Below, piece after piece: positions 7,379 to 15,594 of a DNA stretch of 16,319 nucleotides; the stretch's first letter is position 1; every line of letters begins with the position of its first letter. The position numbers were made by a program, and so were the translations under genes. Origin of the DNA: Myxococcales bacterium. GTDB taxonomy: Bacteria; Myxococcota; Polyangia; Fen-1088. Below the pieces are notes generated by a model, which was not told the origin of the DNA, ran no database searches, and saw only the letters and a list, made by a program, of their open reading frames with translations. Location: NCBI GenBank assembly GCA_003159055.1, contig PMLH01000408.1:1-16319 (forward strand), read 5' to 3'.

Positions 7379-7515
7379 GCACTCTACAGGCGGCGACCCA
7401 CTCCGAGGGTATTGTTTTGCGCGACCGCTGATGGATCGACTCGGCGACGTGATCGAAGGATTGGGTTGGGGCTTCCGCCGCACTCTACAGGCGGCGACCC
7501 ACTCCGAGGGTATTG
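7379..7515. repeat. 36-bp exact direct repeat, two copies 101 bp apart
   Basis: The two copies lie at 7379-7414 and 7480-7515. Each starts GCACTCTACAGGCGGCGACC and ends CCGAGGGTATTG. The 65 bp between them are not repeated. They lie upstream of the DUF2844 gene and end at an FG-GAP scrap. No internal palindrome is evident. Two copies with a 65-bp gap do not make a CRISPR array. Origin unknown. Confidence 0.85.
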
Positions 7516-7548
7516 CTTGGGCGATTTGAATGGCGACGGCCTGGCCGG
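7512..7548 (+). pseudogene. Very short FG-GAP scrap
   Basis: Directly at the end of the second 36-bp repeat the plus strand reads LGDLNGDGLAGP, the calcium-loop motif of an FG-GAP unit. About ten codons match and then similarity is lost. It is annotated because the same DNA family occurs at 2996-4256 and 5086-5152. Confidence 0.55.
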
Positions 7549-7620
7549 GCCAATGGCGTTGGACTTTGTCGTCGCACCGGGAGTGGGCCGCGCCAAGACA
7601 CGGTGGTAAACTCGTGGTCA

Positions 7621-8214
7621 ATGCGTCGCTGCTTTGTCGTCGCGCTGCTTGTCGTTGCTCTTCCAGATGGCGGCTTCGTGACTGGGGCCCGGGCGGCAGC
7701 CGGGGACGGAGGCCAGAATGGCAACGGGCGAGAATCCTCTGCCGATGAGGCGCGTCAGCTCATGCGGGCCGGGAAGCTCAGCGAGGCCGTCGGCAAATTG
7801 GAGACAGCTTGGAAGTCGTCGAGCGATCCTGAGCTGCTATTCGACTTGGCGGTTTGCTATGAGCGCTTGAACAGGGATGCGGAGGCGCTTGCCTCTTTCC
7901 GCACGTACCAGGGCCTGCCGACGGCGTTGCGGACAGGAGAGGCGGCGGAGCACATTCACCTTGCAGAATCGCGGCAGCAGGTATCGGAGCCAGCAGTCAA
8001 GCCTCGCCACGTTGTCGTCCCGCTCACGCCAGCCGGCGAGAAGTGCCTTCGCGAATGCGTTCGGTCTTCCCCATGCGGAAGCCGCAGCAACTGGCAATGC
8101 GATTCGGTGCGCTTCTCCTGCATCCGCGGCTGTCCCGGAGCGAGAGTCGAACCTGGCACCTGCTTCTCAGCTGCGGCGGAATCCAAGACCAGGTGCGTGA
8201 ACGACGGGAAGTGA
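7621..8214 (+). CDS. Secreted TPR protein with Cys-rich C-terminus
   Basis: A 197-aa protein. ATG at 7621 is chosen because it gives a signal peptide (MRRCFVVALLVVALPDGGFV TGARA, cleavage near residue 25); the open frame starts earlier at 7513 inside repeat debris. Residues 41-120 hold tetratricopeptide-like helices: EARQLMRAGKLSEAVGKLET, then DPELLFDLAVCYERLNRDAE, and ALASFRTYQGLP. This is the form seen in many myxobacterial TPR proteins. Residues 142-192 contain eight Cys (KCLRECVRSSPCG, QCDSVRFSCIRGCPG, TCF, RCV), which would form disulfides outside the cytoplasm. The likely role is protein-protein binding in the periplasm or outside the cell. No partner gene adjoins it. No strong RBS is visible. 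Confidence 0.75.
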   Translation: MRRCFVVALLVVALPDGGFVTGARAAAGDGGQNGNGRESSADEARQLMRAGKLSEAVGKLETAWKSSSDPELLFDLAVCYERLNRDAEALASFRTYQGLPTALRTGEAAEHIHLAESRQQVSEPAVKPRHVVVPLTPAGEKCLRECVRSSPCGSRSNWQCDSVRFSCIRGCPGARVEPGTCFSAAAESKTRCVNDGK

Positions 8215-8215
8215 T

Positions 8216-8605
8216 CAGGACGCGGATGCTGGTCAGTGACGGCAGTGACAGCAGTGGCGGTGCCAATCCCAACGGCAGCGCGTCGACCTTCGACTACGAT
8301 GACATGGGGCGGGTAAAGAGCGAACAAATGCCCAGCGGTTGCTCTTGGACGCTGGATAGGCAGGATCCCGGCCCAGAAAACCCATCTACGCCGGTGAAGG
8401 TGACGGTGACCTCCGCTGAGGGCCGGACCCGCGGCTACACGACTGGCAAAGACGCCACTGGGGCCGAAACCCGCACGAACGTGTCTTCCGATGGACTCAC
8501 GACGACCACGAAGAGGACGCAAGCAGGTGTCGACACCAAGACATCGCCGGATGGCATGACGAACACGGTGACCTCGCGACCGGGCCCCCGCGCAGGATTG
8601 TCCTA
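8216..8605 (+). pseudogene. RHS/YD-repeat fragment
   Basis: In frame 3 the sequence reads STFDYDDMGRVKSEQMPSG, then KVTVTSAEGRTRGYTTGKDA, and RTNVSSDGLTTTTKRTQAGV followed by SPDGMTNTVTSRPGPR. FDYDDMGRV is a YD repeat, and the TVTS-EGR-..-T..T followed by DG-T-TT---G-D-.T-PDGM runs are typical of the central part of RHS proteins, large surface or toxin-carrying shells. There is no start codon or RHS core, so this is a remnant. It begins right after the stop of the TPR/Cys-rich gene and ends before the MYXO-CTERM gene on the other strand. Confidence 0.7.
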
Positions 8606-8677
8606 CCGGATATCATCCAGCTCGAGTGCAAGGACAGGACGCGGCGACCAGCGCGGCGAGGAGCGAAGGACGAAGGG

Positions 8678-9313
8678 TCATTCCCCTCGTCTTCCCCTTT
8701 GGCGCCTCCGCACCAGCAGCAGAGCGACGCCGACAACCAGGAGCGGGGTCAGTCCTGCACTAGACGGCTGAACCCGTCCAATCCCGCAGCTGCAGCCTGA
8801 CTTGTTCAAGGTCGCTCCGGGTCCGGCATCGCCGGGTCCGCCGTCGCGGTTGCCGCTGCTGCCGCCGTGGCCAAGGATACTGCCGCCGGTGCCGAGGATA
8901 CTACCGCCGGTGCCGCCGACGCTCGGGACACTGCCGTCGCGGCCACCCGAGATCGGCATGCCGCCGCCATCGGATTCGTCAGAGGTACCGCCGTCGCTCG
9001 GGATGCTGCCGTCGCGGCCACCGGAGCCCAGGATGATGCCGCCATCAATACCGCCAGAGCTGGAAATTGTGCCACCGCTGCCGCCACGCCCGCCAGTGCC
9101 AGTCGTGGGGTAGCCGCCGTCGATGCCGCCCGAATTCGGGATAGAGCCACCGGATCCGCCCCCGCCGGTTGTGGATCCGTCTGCGTCAGCTCGGGTAGGG
9201 GGGACGTCAACCGTGAAGCCACCACCGCCATCGGGATATCTGCCGCTAGACCCGCCGAAACCGCCATCAGGATTGTAGAACCCGATACCAGCTCGCGAGG
9301 CGATGAACGGCAA
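8678..9313 (-). CDS. MYXO-CTERM sorted Gly-rich protein, probably N-terminally truncated
   Basis: A 211-aa reading. Nearly all of residues 14-165 is Gly/Ser/Asp low-complexity built on GG[ST]GG and GGIDGG units. Residues 172-211 read SGCSCGIGRVQPS, then a hydrophobic LTPLLVVGVALLLV, then RRRQRGRRGE. This is a MYXO-CTERM signal: a Cys pair, a membrane segment and an Arg cluster, used to sort proteins to the myxobacterial cell surface. There is no signal peptide or folded domain upstream, and the only start is a TTG at 9313, although the frame is open to about 9394. The N-terminal functional domain has probably been lost. The plus-strand Pro/Ala-rich frames across this gene are its shadows. Confidence 0.6.
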   Translation of the reverse strand: MPFIASRAGIGFYNPDGGFGGSSGRYPDGGGGFTVDVPPTRADADGSTTGGGGSGGSIPNSGGIDGGYPTTGTGGRGGSGGTISSSGGIDGGIILGSGGRDGSIPSDGGTSDESDGGGMPISGGRDGSVPSVGGTGGSILGTGGSILGHGGSSGNRDGGPGDAGPGATLNKSGCSCGIGRVQPSSAGLTPLLVVGVALLLVRRRQRGRRGE

Positions 9314-9440
9314 ACAAGGAGAGCCTTGGCTCGTTCGATGCTTGATTTCCGATGCTATACATTTCCCAAAGCGCCACCTCGCTTGGCAACGATTCTACCG
9401 GGGAAGGCAGCTAAAGGAAGGTGCTCCAGGATCGTCGTCG

Positions 9441-9470
9441 GGACGTCCGGCGGACGTTCGGCGGACGTCC
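9441..9470. repeat. GGACGTCC/GGACGTTCG palindromic repeat cluster
   Basis: Three GGACGT units stand 11-12 bp apart: GGACGTCCGG, CGGACGTTCG, GCGGACGTCC. The outer two form an inverted repeat (GGACGTCCG with CGGACGTCC). It lies between the divergent MYXO-CTERM and GH12 genes. The same word family appears inside the kinase gene at 13677-13713. The rest of 9395-9689 holds the hairpin at 9633-9655 and no gene I can support. Confidence 0.65.
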
Positions 9471-9632
9471 TGCAGACATGTCCCCCTATGGATACGGCCA
9501 AGCACCGCCGACCGGCAAGATGCGGCTTTACGAAAGATTCGAGCGTCTTCCGTAGGAGCAGCTCCTGGCATGATCCTCGCTACTCAGATACGGTCGGGAG
9601 ACTGAGTGGTGCGGCATCAGGAGCATTCGGCT

Positions 9633-9655
9633 CTTGCAACTTGGGCTCCTGCAAG
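9633..9655. promoter_or_regulatory. Inverted repeat in the GH12 leader
   Basis: CTTGCA (9633-9638) and TGCAAG (9650-9655) form perfect 6-bp arms with an 11-base spacer, 34 bp before the GH12 start codon. It could be an operator or a leader hairpin. No regulator gene is adjacent. Confidence 0.3.
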
Positions 9656-9674
9656 CGGGCGAAGCCAACAACTC

Positions 9675-9682
9675 AGAGAGGA
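9675..9682 (+). promoter_or_regulatory. Shine-Dalgarno site fixing the GH12 start
   Basis: AGAGAGGA stands 7 bases before ATG 9690. It supports this start over the upstream in-frame GTG at 9606, and the ATG gives the lipoprotein signal peptide. Confidence 0.6.
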
Positions 9683-9689
9683 ACCGACA

Positions 9690-11282
9690 ATGAAGCCAAC
9701 GGTATGCATTCAGGTCTTTTCAAGGACGTCTTTCGCCGTCGGGGGGTTCATTCTGTTCGCGGGGAGCACTGCGTGTGGAACCGACTCGGGAAACCGACCG
9801 GACGGCGCCATCGGGACTGAGGCGGAGGTTCCCGTGGACGTCCCCCTGGCGAATGAGGCGGGCCGCTATCCGGCTGAGCTCACGGTCAGTACCTGCCAGG
9901 ACAACGCCAGCGTGATCGTGGGCTCCTACGTCGTGCAGTCGGACTATTGGAACAAGGTGATCTGTCCCGGAACCCAGTGCATGGAGATCAACAAGGCGAC
10001 CGCTGCTTTCGCCGTGACCCAGGGACCTGATGCCTGCGGTGACAACGTGGCCAGCTACCCCAACGTGCTCTACGGTTGTTCCCACGGGGATTGCAGTCCC
10101 GCAAGCATGCTTCCCATGCAGGTCAGCGCGCTCTCGACGGTGACGAGCAGTTGGGATTTCAGCGCAGGGGGCGCGGCCACCGACAAGTACAACGTGGCCT
10201 ACGACGTCTGGTTTTGTCCGGACGCAAACTGCGGGACCAGCGGATTTCCCGGTGGCGTCGAGTTGATGATCTGGCTGGACTACAAGAACGTTCATGGCTG
10301 GCAGACCGACTTGGGTTCTGTGACCCTGGGTGGTCACACCTGGGAGGTTTGGCAGGCCACCTTTGGTTCGGGAATCAACAGCTGGACCTACCTGGCCTAC
10401 ATGATCCAACCCCCGATGGTCACCTCCGTGGCCGACCTGGACCTGAACGCCTTTATTCGGCACGCGGCGGCAAAGGGAATTGTCCAGAATTCTTGGTACC
10501 TGTATGCGATCCAGGCGGGTGACGAGCTACGCACTGGCGGGATACCCTTCAGCAGCAACAGCTTCTCGGTTTCAATCAATGGCGTCACGCCGTCGATGGT
10601 TCCGGTCGCGACAACGGGTCCGTCGTGCGATGGTGGTGCTCCCACCGCGGAAGGCAAGCTGGAGGTTGTTGAAAGCTACGTCACCGCGGGTCCGCTTCAC
10701 GGGTATGGGGCGGCCTGGAGCTGGGTCGGAGCTGATTCAAAGGCTACTGCTTGTGTCACGCCTACCTGCACTGCGGCGGGCTCCCTGCAGGTCAGTGCTA
10801 TCTTGGGGAACGGTGTAGCGCCGCTCACTGCGGAACCAGTATCCTGCTCGCCCGCGTTTCCACCGTCGGCTCTTTGCGCGGCTGGTACTGTGACGGGGGA
10901 TCCAACCTTCTATCAATTGGCCGGAATTGGTTTCAACTTCAACCAAGACGTGGGCATTGATGGCGGCACCGCAAGCGCCCTGGGCACCATCAACATCGGC
11001 AATAGCATCACGGTCTCTGTCACGAAATCGGGCTCCCTCCTGGGCAACTCCGCCTTGCGTGTTCAACTGACCGACACGAACAACAAGTTCTACTGTTACG
11101 GAGGGCAAGTGGAGAGCGGGGTACCCATCCCTATCGGTCAGTTCAATACCACGTGCTGGAACAACATGGGCGAGTTCGCCACGCCCAGCAAGCTATTCAA
11201 GAGAGTCGACGTGCAAGTGTCCGGCAGCGCATCCACGGATGAGCCTTTCGCCTTCTGTCTCACCAACGTCTCGGTGGAATAG
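9690..11282 (+). CDS. Glycoside hydrolase family 12 lipoprotein (endoglucanase/xyloglucanase type)
   Basis: A 530-aa protein. Residues 1-29 (hydrophobic SFAVGGFILFAGSTAC) end in a lipobox with Cys29, so it is probably lipid-anchored. A short linker follows. The GH12 domain covers about residues 66-300: NVAYDVWFCPD, then GGVELMIWLDY (Glu191, candidate nucleophile), GGHTWEVWQATFGSG, WTYLAYMIQP, and AIQAGDELRTGG (Glu279, candidate acid/base). GH12 enzymes hydrolyse beta-1,4-glucans or xyloglucan with retention of configuration. Residues about 330-530 form a second, Cys-containing beta-rich domain (GFNFNQ, LRVQLTD, YCYGGQ, QFNTTCWNN, AFCLTNVSVE), a type found on other myxobacterial secreted proteins and probably carbohydrate-binding. 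Catalytic residues are present and the gene seems intact. It stands alone between mobile-element scraps. The exact substrate cannot be decided. Confidence 0.85.
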   Translation: MKPTVCIQVFSRTSFAVGGFILFAGSTACGTDSGNRPDGAIGTEAEVPVDVPLANEAGRYPAELTVSTCQDNASVIVGSYVVQSDYWNKVICPGTQCMEINKATAAFAVTQGPDACGDNVASYPNVLYGCSHGDCSPASMLPMQVSALSTVTSSWDFSAGGAATDKYNVAYDVWFCPDANCGTSGFPGGVELMIWLDYKNVHGWQTDLGSVTLGGHTWEVWQATFGSGINSWTYLAYMIQPPMVTSVADLDLNAFIRHAAAKGIVQNSWYLYAIQAGDELRTGGIPFSSNSFSVSINGVTPSMVPVATTGPSCDGGAPTAEGKLEVVESYVTAGPLHGYGAAWSWVGADSKATACVTPTCTAAGSLQVSAILGNGVAPLTAEPVSCSPAFPPSALCAAGTVTGDPTFYQLAGIGFNFNQDVGIDGGTASALGTINIGNSITVSVTKSGSLLGNSALRVQLTDTNNKFYCYGGQVESGVPIPIGQFNTTCWNNMGEFATPSKLFKRVDVQVSGSASTDEPFAFCLTNVSVE

Positions 11283-11291
11283 CTGTGTAAA

Positions 11292-11313
11292 AGGCGAACA
11301 AGCCTCCTTTTTT
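11292..11313 (+). terminator. Weak possible terminator after GH12
   Basis: AGGC (11292-11295) pairs with GCCT (11302-11305), followed by CC and a six-T run (11308-11313), starting 10 bp after the stop. The stem is only 4 bp and the DNA also belongs to a transposase remnant on the other strand, so it may be accidental. Confidence 0.3.
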
Positions 11314-11478
11314 AGCGGAACGGCGTCGATGAAAGACCTCGTCTGGCGTCGCATCCCCCATCGACGAGTGCGGCCGGACCTCGTTGTGCTGTGTCCTTCC
11401 GGCAAGGGTGCGTGAACTCCGCGACCACCACGGCGTAGACCAAGGGCTGGCCCGGCAGGGCCAGGAGGACAAGGCCAA
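11300..11478 (-). pseudogene. C-terminal scrap of an rve-type transposase
   Basis: One minus frame reads QHNEVRPHSSMGDATPDEVF then HRRRSAKK, the characteristic C-terminal block (Y/HNEVRPHS-LG--TP-E) of IS3/IS481-like transposases. It resembles but is not the same as EHNSVMPHAAFDGQTPDEVY of the element at 2331-3005. A neighbouring frame reads LPGQPLVYAVVVAEFTH, suggesting a frameshift upstream of the block. There is no start, catalytic core or inverted repeat, so it is a fourth, decayed element. Confidence 0.65.
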
Positions 11479-11481
11479 GCC

Positions 11482-11845
11482 ATGGCACGCGAGAGCAGAA
11501 TTGCCCAGCAGTTGCAGAAGACCCGCAGCGGCATCGACGTTTGGCGGTGGACGGGGCTGAAGCGCGCACCGATGCCGGAGGATTTGTGGGCGCAGGCGGC
11601 GAAACTGGCAGAGAGGCTTGGCGTGGGGCGGGTGGCCTGCGATTTTGGGCTGTGCTACGAGTCTCTCAAACGCCGGGTGGAGAAAGCCTCACGGAAGGAG
11701 GCGGGCGCCGTGCGATTCGTGGAAGTGCGTCGTGCCGACCTAATGTGGCGAGGAGCGATGGTACGGTCGTCGAGTTGCACGCGACCGACGGGACACGAAT
11801 GACTATTCAGGTGGGCGTCGGCGCACAGATTGACCTTCCGGCACT
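11482..11845 (+). pseudogene. IS66-type accessory protein (Orf1/TnpA-like), frameshifted
   Basis: ATG 11482 opens MARESRIAQQLQKTRSGIDV, then MPEDLWAQAAKLAERLGVGR, and FGLCYESLKRRVEKASRK, then RFVEVRRADL. This matches the layout of small helix-turn-helix Orf1 proteins of IS66-family elements in myxobacteria: (I/M)PE-LW--A--LA---GV---A--L-L-Y--LK-RV followed by FVE. The expected end, an ELEDG-G-R-T-R-like stretch, is present as DGTVVELHATDGTRMTIQVG but in frame 3 instead of frame 1, so a frameshift lies at about 11725-11760. The frame-1 reading stops at 11802. No TnpB or IS66 transposase follows. It is therefore a dead element remnant. Confidence 0.65.
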
Positions 11846-11930
11846 CCGTGGTCGCCCGTGCCCTTCAAGAACTGCAGTGGTCCGCCACGAGTGGAAGGCA
11901 CAGTTTCACTTTTCCATCGGCGGGTGGGCT

Positions 11931-12212
11931 CTAGACGATGTCGATCCTGAAGGCCATGCCATGGGGCAGCTTTCCCTCGCGAACGCCCTTCACGGTCTCC
12001 GCGACGCTGAGGCTCGTACCATTGCCCTCGATCTTCTTGGAACGGACTTTGCCCGAAAATTCCTGGGCGCAGCCTCGCGGCAGGAGGAAGGGGCGGCTAT
12101 CACCTTCGCCGCGCAAGGTGTGGTAGGCGCCGATCTCCAAGGCGCCGCCGAACGTGTCACGCGGGCTATGGACAGGCAAGAATGGCTCGTGGGATAGTGT
12201 CGGTCGTCGCAT
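11931..12212 (-). CDS. Unidentified small ORF or C-terminal fragment
   Basis: 93 codons from ATG 12212 to TAG at 11931. The part after residue 17 has strongly GC-rich third positions and a protein-like composition: DTFGGALEIGAYHTLRGEGD, PFLLPRGCAQEFSGKVRSKK, IEGNGTSLSVAETVKGVREG, ending KLPHGMAFRIDIV. I do not recognise the family. No RBS precedes the ATG and the first 17 residues look less coding, so this may be the C-terminal end of a longer protein whose front was lost. It faces away from the kinase operon and towards IS66 debris. Frame 3 of the plus strand is open across the same region, but its residues look like a shadow. The remaining 12213-12338 contains nothing I can name beyond the kinase leader. 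Confidence 0.4.
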   Translation of the reverse strand: MRRPTLSHEPFLPVHSPRDTFGGALEIGAYHTLRGEGDSRPFLLPRGCAQEFSGKVRSKKIEGNGTSLSVAETVKGVREGKLPHGMAFRIDIV

Positions 12213-12338
12213 GGCGGGTCGAACAGGACATGGCAGCATGGGGCAACCGCAACGTCGCAATGGTCTGGGGCGGCGTTCTGCGTGCGTGGCGCGTCCGGCA
12301 GGGCGTGCGCCCACCTGGACAGGCGTACAAGGGGCTGA

Positions 12339-13813
<1,475 letters not shown>

Positions 13814-13817
<4 letters not shown>

Positions 13818-14890
13818 ACGGCGACCTGGACATGAAAGCGCAAGGCCAGACGCTGGTACGTTCCATGCAGGTGCGACCGGTTGTCGTGCGAGTTGCCTCC
13901 TATTCTGTCGCCGTGTTTCTGCTGCTTGGACTGGGCCAGGCGATGGCGGCCGAGGACCCAGCGGAGGAGGCAGCCATGAAGCACTTTGCGCGCGCGATCG
14001 AGATGGTTGATAGAGGCGATTTCCAGGGCGGGCTGCAAGCGTTCGAGGATGCCTACGCCGCAAAGCCGCACTACGCAGTCTGGTACAACATCGCCCAGGC
14101 CCACATCTCGCTCGGCCAGCCGCTGGAAGCGATCGAGACGCTGTTACGCTACCTGCGGGAAGGCCAGGACCAGATACCGCCCCAAGAACGCCAGCAGGTC
14201 GAGGCGCAAATCAAAGCGCTGGAGGCCTTTCTGGGCGAGCTAGAAGTCACCACAGAGCCGTCCGGAGCCCTGCTCACGGTCGATGGCCGGGAGATCGGAC
14301 GCACGCCGCTCGCCGAGCCGATTCGATTGGTGGCCGGGACGCACAAGATCACTGCCGGTCTCGATGGCAGGCCAACCGTGGAACGCACGGTCTCGATGGA
14401 AAAAGAAAGACGGTATCAACTCTACCTACAATTGCCGCCCCAACCGCTGAAGGTTGCGGCACCGAGAGACATTTCCCCCGCCCCCCTCGGTTTGCTCGCG
14501 AAGCCGGCGCCAGCCCGCAGCAGTCTGCGCCCGGCCTTGCCTTATGTTTTGGCTGGCGCTGGTGTCGCACTCGGAGGGGCAGCCTTGGGCGTTTACCTGT
14601 GGAAGCGGGACAAGTACGAACAGTGGCAGGACGGCAATGCCCAACTGAGGGATTTACCGGCAGGGTCGAACAGCTACGTGGTGCGCGCCAAGGAGAATAA
14701 CCAGCTGGCCGCATCGCTTACCAGCGCCAATCACGCCATCGTTAGCCTCGCCATCAGCGGCGGTGTGCTGACCGCAGCCGGGGCGGCGCTGTACCTTTTC
14801 GAGCGCAGGTCGGGGCGCGAGGCCGAGCGTTTCACCGTCCTTTGGAATGGCGGGTCGTCGGTCGCGGCTGGATGGAGCGGCGCTTGGTGA
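13814..14890 (+). CDS. TPR and PEGA-domain membrane protein coupled to the kinase
   Basis: A 358-aa protein. ATG 13814 overlaps the kinase stop (ATGA), indicating translational coupling; ATG 13832 or 13865 would give a shorter signal region. Residues 1-45 form a long signal peptide ending GLGQAMA. Residues 52-118 hold TPR helices (AMKHFARAIEMVDRGDFQGG, PHYAVWYNIAQAHISLGQPL, AIETLLRYLREG). Residues 142-205 are a PEGA domain: LEVTTEPSGALLTVDGREIG, RTPLAEPIRLVAGTHKI. Two hydrophobic segments follow at about 241-262 and 308-328, so the C-terminal part is in a membrane. PEGA and TPR modules are common in proteins encoded next to myxobacterial kinases and mediate surface or envelope contacts. The likely role is an envelope partner or target of the kinase. 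The stop shares one base with the next start. Confidence 0.85.
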
Positions 14891-15582
14891 TGCCTACGCT
14901 ACGTTTCATCCTTTGGGGGGCCATGGCCTCAATCACAGCCGGCTGTTTCGATGTCCACACGGTCGATCCAGGACGACGGCTCATCGACAACTTCACAAAC
15001 CCGGACGGCGATCCTACTGACCCCAGCTTCGAGCGATGGGCATGCAGGCCGGTCGACGAGACTCATCAAATAGGAAGTGACGAGTGCAATACCACCTCGA
15101 TCGACAGTAATCATGACTCTGTGTTGCACCTGGGAGCCACACTCTTCCCCGATGACGGGGTCTTCAAGCGGGCCGAGCTGATCACCTCCGCCGAACAGCC
15201 TCAGGATCTCACGCCCTATGCCAAGCTTTGGTTCAGCTGGAAGCTAGTATCCGGTGATCCGCCCCTTGGCGCGACCACACTCTTCAAAGTCCAACTCACT
15301 TGCACCAGCGTACGGGATGCGGATGGCGCTGTGTCGACTAACCCGTGCGTCGTCAAGACGGTTCTCGACAGCTACGTTGCCGACCGCGATTCCGATTGGA
15401 ACGGGCCTCTCCCCCTGGAGCTGTCTAGCTTCGCCGCGCCGGAGGAATTTCTTCCCAAGCCCAATCTACAAGATTGCCTCGCTCGAGCGGACGGGATCAA
15501 AATCACCGTCCAATCCGATTCCAGCGAGCTTGCGAGCTTCGATCTGTACGTCGACGATATGAGTTTGGAGCCGAAGGAATAG
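14890..15582 (+). CDS. Lipoprotein of the kinase operon, function unknown
   Basis: A 230-aa protein starting at ATG 14890, which shares its A with the TGA stop of the TPR/PEGA gene (TGATG), so translation is coupled. Residues 1-19 (MPTLRFILWGAMASITAGC) form a lipoprotein signal with a canonical lipobox TAGC and lipidated Cys19. The mature part begins RLIDNFTNPDGDPTDPSFER and continues with beta-rich blocks: SVLHLGATLFPDDGVFKRAE, YAKLWFSWKLVSGDPPLGAT, TLFKVQLTCTSV, and a final ASFDLYVDDMSLEP. This resembles the jelly-roll, carbohydrate-binding-like folds in which a last strand reads DLYVDDM or similar; that similarity is inferred from pattern. Five or more Cys in the mature part suggest disulfides. 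It probably sits at the outer membrane. The earlier in-frame ATGs (14842 and 14872) lie inside the upstream gene and would spoil the signal peptide. Confidence 0.75.
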   Translation: MPTLRFILWGAMASITAGCFDVHTVDPGRRLIDNFTNPDGDPTDPSFERWACRPVDETHQIGSDECNTTSIDSNHDSVLHLGATLFPDDGVFKRAELITSAEQPQDLTPYAKLWFSWKLVSGDPPLGATTLFKVQLTCTSVRDADGAVSTNPCVVKTVLDSYVADRDSDWNGPLPLELSSFAAPEEFLPKPNLQDCLARADGIKITVQSDSSELASFDLYVDDMSLEPKE

Positions 15583-15586
15583 GAGG
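15581..15586 (+). promoter_or_regulatory. Perfect Shine-Dalgarno AGGAGG overlapping the upstream stop codon
   Basis: AGGAGG at 15581-15586 uses the last two bases of the TAG stop (15580-15582) and stands 8 bases before ATG 15595. It fixes the start of the last gene and shows that it belongs to the operon. Confidence 0.8.
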
Positions 15587-15594
15587 CTTGCCGG

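Noticed and set aside
7379..7515. CRISPR array from the 36-bp repeat
   Set aside because: Only two copies, a 65-bp gap that is too long for a spacer, and no cas genes in the window.
8867..9820. Long plus-strand Ala-rich ORF
   Set aside because: It is antisense to the Gly-rich MYXO-CTERM gene; its Ala/Thr/Asp run is the mirror of the Gly codons and it lacks domains.
11541..12197. 218-aa plus-strand ORF
   Set aside because: Only its part near 11745-11830 belongs to the IS66-type Orf1 after a frameshift. The rest is a shadow of the minus-strand ORF.
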